From contig OX422201.1 in assembly GCA_949130485.1 (NCBI GenBank), positions 2,702,516-2,766,515 of the forward strand: a stretch of 64,000 nt of DNA, written 5' to 3'. The notes under the pieces are model-generated. The model searched no databases and had not been told where the DNA came from. It was given only the letters and a program-made list of their open reading frames with translations. The stretch comes from Agelas oroides (taxonomy: Eukaryota; Porifera; Demospongiae; Agelasida; Agelasidae). Shown here one piece after another: positions 1-12,240 of this stretch (its first letter is position 1; each line of letters starts with the position of its first letter). The position numbers and the translations under genes are program-made.

Positions 1-1402
1 TGGGTGAAGGTCTGACTGTCGAGGTCCAGAGCATGTTTCTAACTGAGCATGCGCCTCATGCTCACAACCCCCCCCCCCCCCTCCCCCCCCCCCTCCCCCC
101 CCCACACACACACACACAAAGGAAAAGTAGATGATCTGGGACAATTTGTTCCTAAAATGTCACAAGAATTGGCCTTACTTGTAGTTTTGACAGGCTGGAT
201 TCTGATTTGCTTCACATCCACATTTACTGCAAAATGGCCAATTATACATAAACATGTACTTGTCTGTGCACAGCATGGAAAAATTAACACCCTTAAGGTC
301 AGGAAAGACTCTTGTTACAACTTCATGAAGCTTTAAGAGACAGTGGTCGTACTAGTTCTGATACATTGTGATATATGTATGGAAACACATGATACAGTCA
401 CAATCATACATGTACATTGTATGCAAGTCTAAACTACACCCCAAAATGGTCCCACAATCTAGAGTTTAGTGCTGCAGATTTACCTAGCTAGAATGCTTCA
501 GAGTTACAAAGCTTTATCAGTACGCTTTAGCAATGCAAAGTTACAAAATGCTATTTAGGTCCCTCAAAGAAGGAGCCAGACAGTTTATCTATCATGAATA
601 GCAAGGCATGCTTCACTTTGCACAGCATTAGCTCAAAGCGGCAGTATAGCACATAGTCTTGTACACAGGCCTTCCTACCATCCAGTTTGCGATTGCTTGC
701 AGTATGCAAGTGATCGACAGTGGGAACGCCTGGGAATGAAGCAAGGTAGTGTGCTCAATACGCATAGCAATGACTTCATTCATGTCTGAACAAATGTTGG
801 CATATGGAACATGTGACATCAGTGATGTCACATGTTCCATATGCCGACATTCCATATGCCGTCACGTCACATCACGTAAGCAGGGAAATCCCATCTGGAG
901 CTACTGTGAGGGGTGAGGGTGGTGTAGTACCGCTTTCCCACACTTATTAGGTGAAATTTGTATTGACGTGTTAGGTACACCATGGCATTTACCAATATGT
1001 ACTCAAATTGGATATCCCTTGCTTCTTCCAGATGTGAGATTTAATTACTAAGCATCTGCAGAGTAAGCCTCGTGCACACAAGGCACATTTATAGGCGTGG
1101 TCAAGACTCTCTGCCTTTGCTTTGTTGGCGCTGGCTGCACTCTGCTGACTCCGGTATGAAACCTTAAAATAATAAGAACGATGAAACCTGTAGCGCCGCT
1201 GCAGCGCTGGGAATGAATTGCAATGTAACGGAAGTTAGAATAATTATGTAAGCCAGACCCTGTCAATTGGGAATAGAAACGGCAAGATTAGTAGCCTTGT
1301 GCTAAGGCACTCAGCATGTGAACCCTTTATTGTATGTTTTGTGTAATAAGCATGTCTTTGTTGAGGCCTTGACATTACATTGTGTGTATTCTATCACTTC
1401 AG
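1..1402. other. Non-coding left edge (probable TRAIP intron)
   Basis: No exon could be supported here. The stretch holds a C-rich run followed by a short CA repeat at about 67-118 and a perfect palindrome at 799-845. Because the + strand gene starting at 1403 lacks its N-terminal RING, this is most likely intronic sequence of that gene, with the first exons left of the window. The open frames at 39-336 come from the low-complexity run and are not genes. Confidence 0.5.
799..845. repeat. Perfect inverted repeat, 23-bp arms
   Basis: Arms 799-821 and 823-845 are exact reverse complements with a single-base spacer. They begin GGCATATGGAACATGTGACA on the + strand. It would form a cruciform or hairpin. 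No coding content. Confidence 0.9.
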
Positions 1403-1739
1403 GAGAAACTGTCTCTTCAAGAAAATCTCCTGAAGCATAAAGGTTAGTGGGTTTCATATGTAACTGAATAGTCCATGTGATTGCTTTGTACATGTACATA
1501 AATGAGGTTGCACTGTTGTGGCCTTATGTAATAATGTGTACACTTTGGTGACCCTGCACTTAGTGGTTAAAGTCATGCATCTCCACAGAATTGTTGAAAT
1601 TACATGTATGTACCTTTGGGTCCAGTTTCAAGTACACAAAGTACCGGCTACTTGTACTTACATTTTGGCAGATCTTCCTCGGGATTGATTGTCACTCAGC
1701 AGCACACACATGTACACACACACACATACACACATGCAC

Positions 1740-1770
<31 letters not shown>

Positions 1771-1775
1771 TGCAC

Positions 1776-1827
<52 letters not shown>

Positions 1828-4800
1828 ACACACGCGTGCACGCAAACACATTCACACACACACACAATGCACACACGCATGCACACACACATGCACACAC
1901 ACGCACACACACATGCACACACACACACAACACACACAACGCACACACACACATACGGGCGCCTCCTGCTCTATAGAGAAAGCACTGTCAGAGGCCAGAG
2001 AGAGTTTGGAAGAGATTAGAAAGGAGATGCAGGCATGGCGAACCCAACACGAGGCCACACACAGAAAACTCAAGACTGAACAGGCAGCCAACTCCACAAT
2101 AAGGGTACATGCACACCATGTCTTCCACAGCCCTTATTACAGTGGGCCATCCCCCTTAAATTTACAGAAGCACAGGGATGCTATTTTCTGTCTTCAGGTG
2201 TCCATGATCATGAGCAGAGCTACATGTAGTTACAATGTAGTTTGACTACCAATAACACTCCTATAGTATGCCTGGATGCTATTCACTACAATATCATCAG
2301 TGAAGCAGAGACTATTAGTCAGTGAGGAAGTGATGGATGCTGCCTGTTAGACTGTGACAGTAGCATGTAGACATTGTGGAGTCATATTAACATGTTGATC
2401 CCCTCGACAGAAACAACTAGGGATGCTGCAGTATCAGTGTGACCAAGCCAAGGAAGAGAAAAAGGAGTTGTCACTTCTGAAAGAGAAACTCAACATGATG
2501 GAAGGGTGGGCAGCTGTGTGTGTATTCTAAGATTTGATGAGCCACATGTAGCTGAGCTGCATGTATAGGTTTGTCGTTGCCCTACCCTCAGGTATCCAAT
2601 TTTCTGCCAGTGCTAGTAAAGTGGTGTTGGGCATGGCCAGTGAGCCCACCAAGCCCTGTGCATCCTACTGTACCTAGGCAACACCACTGTATGAGAGTTG
2701 AGTAGGCGAAATGGCACATTTTAATTTTTAGTAGGCGAAATGGGAGTAGGCGAAATGGCAACACCACTGTACGAGAGACATGTGTTGCCCAGACAATGAC
2801 AACTTGTTTGGCTTCTCAAATTTCACACTACCTGCATAAAATTAATGATGGTCTGGGCATATTTACCTGTACTCTAGCTCTTTCTATGAACTTTCTAAAA
2901 CCAAACGTTGAGTAGCAACCTGCAAAGCAGGCAAAGACATCGACTACTATACAGATAGCACAATGTTACTGTACAGTCAACAAGGATTATGCCGACAGGA
3001 GGGCACTTATATCCACACTGAACCTCCTGTGATATACCCGTGGTAGCATTGTAGCCACTCTGTCTCTCTCTGCAAACGCTTATGGGGACATTTTCATGGG
3101 TCATGATCAGTTTTTTTTCTTGACTGTATTGATACATGTACACATGTACATGTACTTGTGTGCTTCCCCTATAGGCTTCGGAGGGTTCTGTCTGACAGCA
3201 AGGAGGAGGTGGAAGGACTTGTAAAGAACTACAAGTCTCCTGCAAAACTGGCTTCCTTTGTTGTTGCAATGAAGAGGTTAATAGCATTAGTTTATCGGCT
3301 ACACATACCAGGAGATGAAAAGCGAAAGCAAGAAGGGAACTCTAACACTTTCCCTTTGCCCCAGACCTCCTAACATGTTACAAGATGGTAGCTCACAACT
3401 AGGAGACAGGTACTGTGTAATATAAACACAAACACAGTACATGTTCCCTATTTTATTGCAGAGATTATGAGGTATTAAAGGACAAGAAAACTGCAGTTCA
3501 GAAGGAAAAAGACAAGTTAAGTCAGGAGATGAGTCTCATGAAAAAACAGGTGAGTGGAAATGTGGTAAACTTAGCTGCTAGAAATATGCATACACAGAGT
3601 GTACATATACATTTGCACCCACCTGCCTGTGCAATTCAAGTGTGATACATGTATAAATTTCACCTTGTTACCAGGCCACTCCCAGATTTTCTTCACAGCT
3701 ACACGATAAAATCTGGGAGTGGCCTGGGAGCAAAGCTAGTGTGTATACAAACTGACTTTGCCACATGATTACACTAAGGTGCTTGGCAATGTACTTACAA
3801 GTACACATACACATACATGCATGAAACTTCCAGGCTGAAGATACACAGTGTATACGGGCAGAGAGGCCCAATAACATGCATTAAAGATTCTATGATTTCA
3901 CAGTAGGGGATTGAAAAGTGAACACTTAGTATAGTAATAAAGCATGTTCCCAGTGTATGTATAGGCACAGTGCAACAGTCAGACATTCATGTTGATTAAT
4001 GGCGCTATCCCTCCTGCAGCTACATGGCCGTGAGTTAGAGCTGCAGCGCTGTCGCTCACGACTAGAGGTGGTGGAGAGTGACCTGCATGCTGCAGAGCAG
4101 GAGAGGGAGAGTCTACAGAGGAAGGTGGAGCTGCTGGAGACAGCTCTGGAGTCCCCAGGATCACGGCTGGCCCTCAGGAGGATTCTAGAGAGGTACATTG
4201 TCTGTTTGCTGGACAGTTACACACATTCGTAGTGCACCTGCATGCAGCTGACGTAGATGCTTTGCAATGTTCCACGCGAGTGAGATCTCCTACTTACAAG
4301 ATCTACGGACTACATGTAGCACATGCTGTTGTAGAAGTATACTAGCTGCATTCTCTCCCCGATTATTCCTTCAGATAAAGGGAGGAGAGCCTAGGAATGA
4401 GGTTACTGGGGTTATAACCCCACCCATGTTTGGCCATAAGCTACGTATTGTACATAAACAACCTGTTTGATGAGCTCCCTGTTGCAATGTACTTCCCATA
4501 GCCCAATGCCAGATGGAAACAAAAAGGTCCAAGTGGATCTCGGAGCCAGCCCTCTACTTGCTGCTCATAAAAATCATAACACACAGGCAAGGTAGGTGGT
4601 TATGAACTGGTCAGTACTCTATTATACTCATGTTTGGCTGTTGGACGCAAGAAATCTAAACTATGATTGGAAAGTGGAGTGGAATACTGTGGACTACTAT
4701 GAACAGGGGGAAATATATATGCACCAAACTTGATGTAAATGTGGTCAAATGTGGTCAAGGTGGTGTTTGTTTCAACCATCTCAGTCTCATTATGTAAAGG

Positions 4801-7800
4801 TATAGTCTGAAGTGAACATGTGCAGACTCTGTTAGTGGACTTATTGATGTTCCTGTTGGGCTGCAATCCTCTGGGAATTGTGGGAGTGGCACTTTATACA
4901 GATACCATTTCTCTGTGAGCAGATTTTCTTTGGTGTGGTCAATGGACTGTGAATAAATCTTTTGGACTTTGTGCTTAGCCTTATCCCCAGGCCCTGTCCA
5001 GCTTTCTGTCGCTTGCAGTGTCCCTGCCTTTCCATACTGCAAAGCAATGGAAAGCTGGGCGGGCCTGGGAACAAGGCTACTTTGTACTGTGCATAGCTTG
5101 CCTAGAACACCACCCTGGTCCACCACTTCTAACAACTTTAGGCTCAGACCTATCACAGTCAACTTAACCACCTTCACAACCATCACCTGGACTACTTGCA
5201 GCCTCAGTCAAGAGCAGTTGCACTATACTTACAGCGCTCTATCAGCATACAGTGTATATGTAGTAGAAGTCACTTTAACCATTCTTGGTGTCCAATACAG
5301 AAAAATTATGTACATGTAGTTCAAAAGGAATTTTAATACAGTGTAACTATACCTGTGGAATTGTTCTATCTCTTCCCAGAACTGGAGATGCTCAGTCAAC
5401 CTATATGAGACCACCTAGTGACAAACCACAGGCAGTGAGTTGGTGTGTGGCATTTTGTATTGTAGAGGTGTGAGCTCATTGTGCCTCTATGGCTCACTGC
5501 AGAAACAGATTAATTGTGCCCTTGATGCGAAGTACATGGTGGCCTCACAGATGTTTAGTCTGGTTAGTATCTGGTTATAAGATGGTCTGCTTCCCAGATG
5601 GTTGTCTTTCAGCAAAAATGATATTTGAAATCTCTTATCACCACTGTTTCTTTAGCAGCTTGTCTGCAGTTAATTTGTTTCAAGCAGTGTGCTTGTTGTT
5701 CACTGTATACACTGGTTACTCAATTCAACAGGTGATTGGATCAAAGAGAGGCAACAGTGATGACGGAGGTATGAGCAGTGTAAAGATTGAGATAATGTAA
5801 CCAGTGTTGCTTGTAATCTTGTAATACCCCTCGTTGGTGGGTGGATTCATGTCACCTAATACTACCTACTACCTAGGCAGCACCATATGCCTCTATATAT
5901 ACATGCAATTTACTAGCAATTAGTAGCCATCACCATCATTCTTGCATACTACTTGCAGCTTGCTGCTTTGTAGTGTCTGTGAACAAAGATACTTGTTTGT
6001 GACTGCCTGACTGAGCTAAAACCGTTCATAGTAGCTACTACACACATTTCATACCAACACTACTGTATCAAAGAAAACTACATGTACAGTGCTGGTGGAA
6101 GTGAGCCATTATGATACCCATTGCTACATCAATATCTGGTGTCATTTTTGAGCCATTGGGGTGTGTAGCACATGGGGTGGTATGTACCAGGCATCGTTGA
6201 TTCCCAGATTTACAGAAAGGGCAACTCCAGGGATACCCATGCACTGAGCCTAAAGTGGTATGAAAGTAGGATTCCACTCAGGTCAGGTCAAACACACTGG
6301 GAGGTGGGGCTGCTACATGAGGGCTGTAGAGCTGCATGACATCACAGTTGTAGGGAAACATGGACGCTTGCAGAATTCTGAAAAGGGAAAAATAACTCAT
6401 GTGAACTGATCATCTGGAAATCAACAAAGACGTAGCTAGCTACCATTAGGTATGTGGGTTTCTGCAATCCTGGAATTCAGTATCCTGAAGAAACATTACT
6501 ATCAATAATTTAGGATAATGCTTTTACTTTAGTGAATTCAGGATCCAGTAAAACAAAATTTTGATGGTTCACTTATTATCTAGGACTTCTAGCACACGGT
6601 ACATGGCCATCCATGTTTGTACACTCATTGAAATAGGTCACCTGATAAACAACCTGTATTCAACGCATACATGAAAAACTAACACTATCCACAACTTCTC
6701 CAAAGTTTGCTTGTTTATCATTGTTGATGATGTAAATATTATACAGCAGCTTGAAAATGTGTCACTCAGTATTGATGTTAAAGCAGCTCGGAGACCTCTA
6801 CATACATGTAGTTGCCACTGTTAGCTATCCTCTGGGGAACCTCGCATATTCATGGACTCCTATCACCTACACCCTCACACAAAACACAATTTGTATCACT
6901 AAGGTATCTCTTATCCTGCAGTACTATTACCAGTCAACAAGACGTTTAAACACAGCTCTTCAAAAGTGAGTGTATATGTAGGCACCTATAGTATTATGAT
7001 CGTGTGTGGAGTTCTTATAAACGCATAGTCTAGACATCAGTGAGCAAAGTAAGAGTGCAGTACTACTACCTGTCTTCTAGAAGTAGCTACATAGCCAGCA
7101 TACGACAATATTGCTTACTTAGGCTAGCTGTATAACTAGACCTTTGTCAATGTTACTTATTTTATCCTCTTGCCTTCAGAGCTTTGCTTGCGGTTTCAAT
7201 GGAATGGGTGGACAAACAAAGTTTGCTATTCCTGTATCCTGTCACATGTTTCAGTGCAGTGTATGTGTTTGAGTTACCAACTGCATGAAACACACTGCTT
7301 CACATGAGGAGAAAGGCTGAGTTCTTCCACACATTGTGAAGTATCAGTCCTCTATTAGAAGTGAGAGCTATCTATCTATAGCATCAAGAGCGCATAAGAA
7401 CGGGCAGCTAGAGTAAGAGCGTGTAACTCCGTAAATTTGAAACCAGTCGGAATTATTGAACCGTACTAAAAATAGTAACATGTATTGCGCAGCTGCGCGT
7501 AGATGTATATAAGCCATTGTTGCTAGCGCTAAGCACGTGCCGGTGTTCTATTTTTAGTACGGTTCAATAATTTTGACCGGACTGTGGGTTTCTATTGGAG
7601 TTACACGCTCTTACTCTAGCCGCCCGTTCTTATGCGCTCTTGATAACATCCATAATTACTATCAGTCAGTTGGTCAAGTCCTGGATCGTGGTTTTAGTTA
7701 TAAGCATATTTAATGTGGTAAGCCACTTCCTTAACAGATACATCGAAATCCAAACCTCCTCAGAAGCCAGCCACAAAGGGGTTGAAGTTTGCTCCTCGCA

Positions 7801-7868
7801 TGACAACACATCATAAACTGAAGTCTTCTCACCCACCACCACCTACACTGCAGTTAAACTTCCATTAA
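1403..7868 (+). CDS. TRAIP: TRAIP-like E3 ubiquitin ligase, 3' exons
   Basis: TRAIP is a RING-type E3 ligase that ubiquitinates replisome components and interstrand-crosslink-blocked helicase; it acts in the nucleus. Exons read from splice sites with matching phases: 1403-1442, 1977-2104, 2411-2505, 3175-3276, 3462-3549, 4020-4192, 4502-4591, 5380-5434, 5503-5562, 5732-5768, 7738-7868 (stop TAA). The first six encode almost continuous heptad coiled coil. The block around 3175-3549 (KEEVEGLVKNY, then AMKRDYEVLKDKK) and the segment after the coiled coil (ILESPMPDGNKKVQVDL) follow the order and character of the conserved TRAIP middle region. The RING and first coiled-coil segment are missing because they lie left of the window. 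The C terminus (PPPPTLQLNFH) lacks an obvious PIP box. Identification is from recalled family resemblance; exon phases are read directly. Confidence is high for a real gene, moderate-high for the name. Confidence 0.75.
1700..1956. repeat. (CA)n microsatellite next to a splice acceptor
   Basis: Nearly continuous ACACAC with scattered TG and GC interruptions, ending about 20 bases before the acceptor of the TRAIP exon at 1977. Long His/Thr or Cys/Val open frames across it on both strands are artefacts. Confidence 0.95.
3664..3737. mobile_element. Foldback element of the 'CCAGG' family
   Basis: Inverted arms CAGGCCACTCCCAGATTTT and its reverse complement flank a short loop; the outer part resembles the CCTTGTTACCAGG...CCTGGGAGCAAAG ends seen in other copies. 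It sits in a TRAIP intron. Confidence 0.6.
4976..5083. mobile_element. Foldback element of the 'CCAGG' family
   Basis: Begins AGCCTTATCCCCAGGCCC and ends GGGCCTGGGAACAAGGCT, so the ends are inverted repeats. The internal CCAGCTTTC...GGAAAGCTGG pairs as well. Located in a TRAIP intron. Confidence 0.65.
7385..7642. mobile_element. MITE with long terminal inverted repeats (family A, copy 1)
   Basis: Starts CAAGAGCGCATAAGAACGGG and ends with the reverse complement. Inner blocks GTAAGAGCGTGTAACTCC and TTATTGAACCGTACTAAAAA also pair. No ORF of note. It lies in the last TRAIP intron. A second copy is at 60029-60289. The flanks (ATAGCAT, ATAACAT) differ at one base and may be a decayed duplication. 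Confidence 0.85.
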
Positions 7869-8487
7869 CTCCAGTCATTGCCATTGGTAAATATAATATC
7901 ATCATTGTGCTCTTCATTGTACTGCTGATAATGATTATTTTGGTACCTAATATATTTGTTTTTGTAAGTCAGTGATAAAAGATAGAGTAATGGTACACAT
8001 AGAAATTTTCGCGTGAATAATAGCGACAGTGCAATAAAGCCTGCATGGGCTGCGTAATAATGCACATAGCGTGCATAGCCACTTTTCATTAATTGTATGA
8101 ATGCAGAATGACTCCAAAATTTTAATGTGCGGGTTATAACCTCATTCTCATTAACACACTGGCTTCCACTCCTTGTTTGACAAAAGCTGGCTACTATGAT
8201 GGGGTATCATCTCACTTGTGTGACTATAGTTTTATAGTTCCTACATTCAATAAAAAATGCCTCAAAATAATTTGATCACTCTTGCAATGACTTTACGTGC
8301 ATGCATGCAAGTAGTCCCCACCTCCCAGTCACCCCAGAGCAGCTGATGAAGCCTGCATGGTGATGGCCAAAACGTCTCCTGTGCAGTGGGTGACTTAGGT
8401 TGTCAGGTTCATTGATTGTTCATGCATGCATAAAGGTTTCAAAACCTAGGAGGTGGGGAGGATATAAAGCAATATAGCCAGTGCTAG

Positions 8488-8593
8488 TCTTGTCCCCAGA
8501 CCTCATCTGGCACGTATATCGCTTCCAGTATATCGCGTGATACTGAAAGCGATCTGCACTGGGGTTGGTTTTGGGTCTGGGACCAAGACTAGG
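8488..8593. mobile_element. Foldback element, variant of the 'CCAGG' family
   Basis: Ends TAGTCTTGTCCCCAGACC and GGTCTGGGACCAAGACTA are inverted repeats; the inside carries the pair ATCGCTTCCAGTAT and ATACTGAAAGCGAT. Similar variants occur at 21797-21897 and 53464-53551. Confidence 0.65.
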
Positions 8594-8849
8594 CCAGTGC
8601 AGAATTGTACACAAGCCAAAATCAAGTTTCATACATGTGAAGTAATGTTGTGTGTTTGCACACAACATGCATGAAATACTCAAGATGGAAGGTATAGGAA
8701 AATAGCATGCATGCCATTGTTGCAAATGTGTTCATGCCTGGCTCCCAACACTTAATACAAAGCTTACTAACTTGTTACACATTTAGTGCAAATGTTAACT
8801 TATCTTTTCACTCATACATAAGCTTATATGTACACAAGCTTGCTTGCAG

Positions 8850-9938
8850 TCAGTCAGTAGGGCAATAGCTAGATCCACTGAGAAAGGATTTCAGTGTTTG
8901 TGAGTAATAATTTCCACACAGAATGTTTGTCATGTACTCCTCAAAGAGTTTGACACTACTACTGTCCTTCCAAAACAGTGCTACCAGCACAGGTCTTCCA
9001 CTAATGTCATTGACCTCAGTGAAGCCACTTGTAGTAACACTGATGTTCAGTTCCTTGAATGTTATAAATTCCTCAGCGTTTGCAAGGCTCAGTAATACTC
9101 CCACTGTGTCGAAAAGAGGAAATGGAGACACTTTTGGGTCACATCTTCCATCCGGATTGAGTTCACTAGTGCACACAGCGAGAAAAGAATTTGAAAATGC
9201 AAGGCTGATACTATTTGAGACAGCAAGTAGTTTTTCCATTTGAAATGCAGGAATGGCTGCTTCCCGGCAGGTGTCTAGTGGTGTCATTGAAACTTCCCAC
9301 CCAGCCTCTAACAGGTCACTCATGCACTCAGGACAAAGTTTCACATTAAATTCAGCAGCAGGTATGGATGAATTGTCGTACCCTTTGTAGATAGAACCTG
9401 CCATTGCTCGTATTCTTGCACGGTTCACAACATCCGGAAAACGACTAAGAAGCTGGGGGAAGTTTGTCATCGGTCCAATAGCAATGATATCAACAGTTGA
9501 AACAGAGTTTAGGATCACTTCAGCCATTATCTTCACCCCATCTTCATGAACACCACCACTGTACGATGCAGGTTGGAAGTTTTCAGCCCAACTGAAGAGG
9601 GTGTGTGGTGTCTTGTCCTCAGTCGGTACACCTATACCAATGGGAATGTGACTGTGACCAGCAATTGTAAGCAACTTTGCTGTAACCTTTGCACGAGCAG
9701 TGGTATCATCTGATGCAGTCACAATCAGTTTCACATCAATGCAAGGATGTTGGATTGCAAACAGTATTGCTGCAGTATCGTCAATGAATGATCCTATATC
9801 TGTATCGATTATAACTGGCTGTCTCCTACCATCTGGGCATAAAGTGGTTTTGTTACACAGACCATCAGTATCTGTTGCAGCAGCTTGAAGGTTAATGCAC
9901 ACCCAAAAGGTAACGACAAAAGTAACCAGACTGTGCAT
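8850..9938 (-). CDS. Secreted inosine-uridine-type nucleoside hydrolase, copy 1
   Basis: Predicted to hydrolyse the N-glycosidic bond of ribonucleosides, outside the cell or in the secretory path. The 362-residue ORF has a typical signal peptide (MHSLVTFVVTFWVCINLQAAA). Next comes the metal-binding motif VIIDTDIGSFIDD near residue 45, the family's DxDxG...DD signature with the longer spacing of the DTDIG-x2-IDD subtype. The IAIGPMTNFPQLL block sits mid-protein. Near the C terminus PLFDTVGVL replaces the classical 'HD' with FD, and the usual aspartate after the FN motif is Cys (FNVKLCPE), so substrate specificity may differ. It is intronless, which is unusual next to its spliced neighbours. 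A 95%-identical partner lies at 20369-21400 in the same orientation. The ATG at 9938 is chosen because it starts the signal peptide. The family assignment is firm; enzymatic activity is inferred. Confidence 0.88.
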   Translation of the reverse strand: MHSLVTFVVTFWVCINLQAAATDTDGLCNKTTLCPDGRRQPVIIDTDIGSFIDDTAAILFAIQHPCIDVKLIVTASDDTTARAKVTAKLLTIAGHSHIPIGIGVPTEDKTPHTLFSWAENFQPASYSGGVHEDGVKIMAEVILNSVSTVDIIAIGPMTNFPQLLSRFPDVVNRARIRAMAGSIYKGYDNSSIPAAEFNVKLCPECMSDLLEAGWEVSMTPLDTCREAAIPAFQMEKLLAVSNSISLAFSNSFLAVCTSELNPDGRCDPKVSPFPLFDTVGVLLSLANAEEFITFKELNISVTTSGFTEVNDISGRPVLVALFWKDSSSVKLFEEYMTNILCGNYYSQTLKSFLSGSSYCPTD

Positions 9939-10015
9939 ATCTGGAATTCTTCAGTCACTACAATGAGAAAACAGCATTTTGTAACATTACAGCATCACAG
10001 CATAAACAATAGTAG

Positions 10016-10074
10016 CCTCATTCCCAGGCTCATTTCCTCTTCTGCACGCAGGAAAGAGCCTGGGTACGAGGCTA
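10016..10074. mobile_element. Short foldback element upstream of nucleoside hydrolase 1
   Basis: AGCCTCATTCCCAGGCTC at the left and GAGCCTGGGTACGAGGCT at the right form the stem. It lies 80-140 bases upstream of the copy 1 start codon; copy 2 lacks it. Confidence 0.7.
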
Positions 10075-10091
10075 AGATAATAGAGCTATGA

Positions 10092-12240
10092 ACAGGGATT
10101 GAAAAGGGGGAGAAAATTTGCAGTCAAACTCCAATGCTGATGATGTCAAGTTAAGTCCACCATGTTATAACACACCTCATTGTTACATGTCAATGAAAAG
10201 GCCCATGAACAATTTTTTCATGAGTACTGTGCAATACAAAGCTGTCAGTACATGACTGTGTTTTGCACAGCAAAAAAATTGACAAATATAGTCCTGTAGC
10301 TTCATTCTGGAATAAACAAGGCTATCCAACGTTGCAAGTTTTTTATGATGCATTAGCTAACAGAAAGAACAATGAGTAACTGAGTAGTTGATGGACCTGT
10401 AACACAGTTCACAGTGTCTTGGAAGGCCTTGGCCAAATTAGGTATTCTACTCTTGTATTCTTTTGAATGTACTCCTTTGTGGGGTGAATAATAAATCAAT
10501 AACAACAATACATGGACAAAAATTGCTGTGTCCATCTCAGTGGAGAAATTTATCCAGAAAACGTCAGATCAAAATGTGGGAGTATATCAAAGCACCTTGA
10601 GAGCGCTACATAATCAATGACTCTGATCACATACAACACCCGATAGCCATATAGCTCTTTGCCATCTCTCCACCATAAGGAGAAATGTACAATAAAGGCA
10701 CAAGTGGCTGTAGTTGAAAGGAAGGTTACAGGAAAGAACTTAACTGCAAGAACTGGAGCTTTCCTTGGAGGCATGCAATGCCTTGTAATCAACAGGGCAC
10801 ATCAAACTGCAGAAAGAGCTTTAAATTTAAAAAGTCTGGCAATGGACTGACCAGCCGTACCAGTTCCAGCACCTATAACATTTTAATCATATTTAATCAT
10901 AAAGTGTGTGACATCAAGGAAGGTGAATAGACACAACTTAATTGCGCTTGGACATGCACAGATGTCTTTTTTGGTTATCACCACTAGCTTTCTTCTTCAG
11001 TCCTCTAGAAAATCCAGTACCTTAGATCTCCTGATGGAGAGAATTTCCGGTCGACCCCTGACAGAGTTCTGATGGCACATACTAAATTGCCTCCCAGGTG
11101 TGCGACTGAGGCATTTCAGTCCCACCTGTGCAGTACATATAGAGGATTGTGAGGGCTGGTGGTTGTCCAGTTGTCATAGCTCAGTGGAGAGCACTGGCTG
11201 CACAAGCCAGGTGTCCTGGGTTCAATTCCCGGCGGTTGCTGGCCTTTTCACTTTCCTCTATTTTCGCCTCATAACATCTAAATTCTCTTTATTCCAGCAT
11301 GAGGCAAGAGTTCTAAGCAGTGCTGAGTCTGTATGGCATGTTAAAGTGTATGTTATGTAGTGAAATTGTATTGCTGCTGAACATGGCAGATGTCTTGTAT
11401 GCAGGAAGGCTGGTGAGTGAGCAGTAGTGAGTGGCTTGTTCATTTATTTAGTGGGTTTGAATAGGCTAATGTACATGTTGAGAGTTTTGTGGTGTACATA
11501 CTTGGCAAATGGCACAAGATGTAGGGATGGTGTGAAAGTGTTGTGGTATCGTTCCCATCTTGTTTGCCTGGTTATTGAGGGTTCCATCCCTACATGCGCT
11601 TGTCTTCGTTCAGAAAACATTTTATTGTGACTTGTTCCTGTTGTTGTTTTCTTTAGGAATAGTAAGAGAGAAGAGAGATGGGAGGGGAGGCCGAGGGGAA
11701 AATGCATGGTCTGTAAAGTAAAAATGTATAGAACTTTGTTGTTCACAAGGAACCACGAAAGAGCAACCGCCCGTTTCAGCAGCTGCTTTCTCTAGTGCAG
11801 GAGTTTTGAATGAAGCCAATGTTAACTCACTGTTACTAGCTGCACTAAAGCAGCTCGAGGACCAAGCTACCGATCAGCTGCTACTCTTTGCATTGGAGGG
11901 GCACAACACAAAAGGAGGATACTAAAAAGACACCAGCCAAAATGTCAACTTTAAGTAAATGAAGACGTACTATACACATTTTTGTTGTAAATGACCATAA
12001 CAAGCAAATTTGAAATTTGAAAACGAAAAATTGAATATCAGTGGCTAGCGTTCTAAGTTGCCAGCTGATGTTCTAAGTATCAGGTACCTAGTGTCTAGGT
12101 GAGTTACAGGTCTAGCCATTGACCAATCAGGTTCCAGAATGACCTCCAGGTATAGTCTGAACAGAAGTAGAAACTGCTGCCTTTGCGTGCTCATTGTGTG
12201 GAGTCCTCACATACATTTCATTTTCAGCAGCCCCAACAAT
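10092..12240. other. Intergenic stretch without a supported gene
   Basis: Apart from the tRNA-derived segment at 11171-11240, I see only short open frames without start context, domain or splice structure. AT-rich sequence with scattered repeats. Confidence 0.5.
11171..11240 (+). repeat. tRNA-derived SINE head or tRNA pseudogene
   Basis: A good A box (TAGCTCAGTGG at 11177) and B box (GGTTCAATTCC at 11219) have tRNA spacing, and a CTGGC/GCCAG anticodon stem is present. The acceptor stem does not pair, and the anticodon loop TGCACAA lacks the invariant U33. It is therefore read as a SINE head or pseudogene rather than a working tRNA. Confidence 0.6.

Noticed and set aside
1591..2245. Long His/Thr and Cys/Val open frames on both strands
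   Set aside because: They are translations of the CA microsatellite. Only 1977-2104 within this stretch is a real exon.
4755..5186. 143-residue - strand open frame
   Set aside because: Lies across a TRAIP intron and a foldback stem; no domain.
11171..11240. A functional tRNA gene
   Set aside because: A and B boxes are good, but the acceptor stem does not pair and U33 is missing, so it is treated as SINE or pseudogene.
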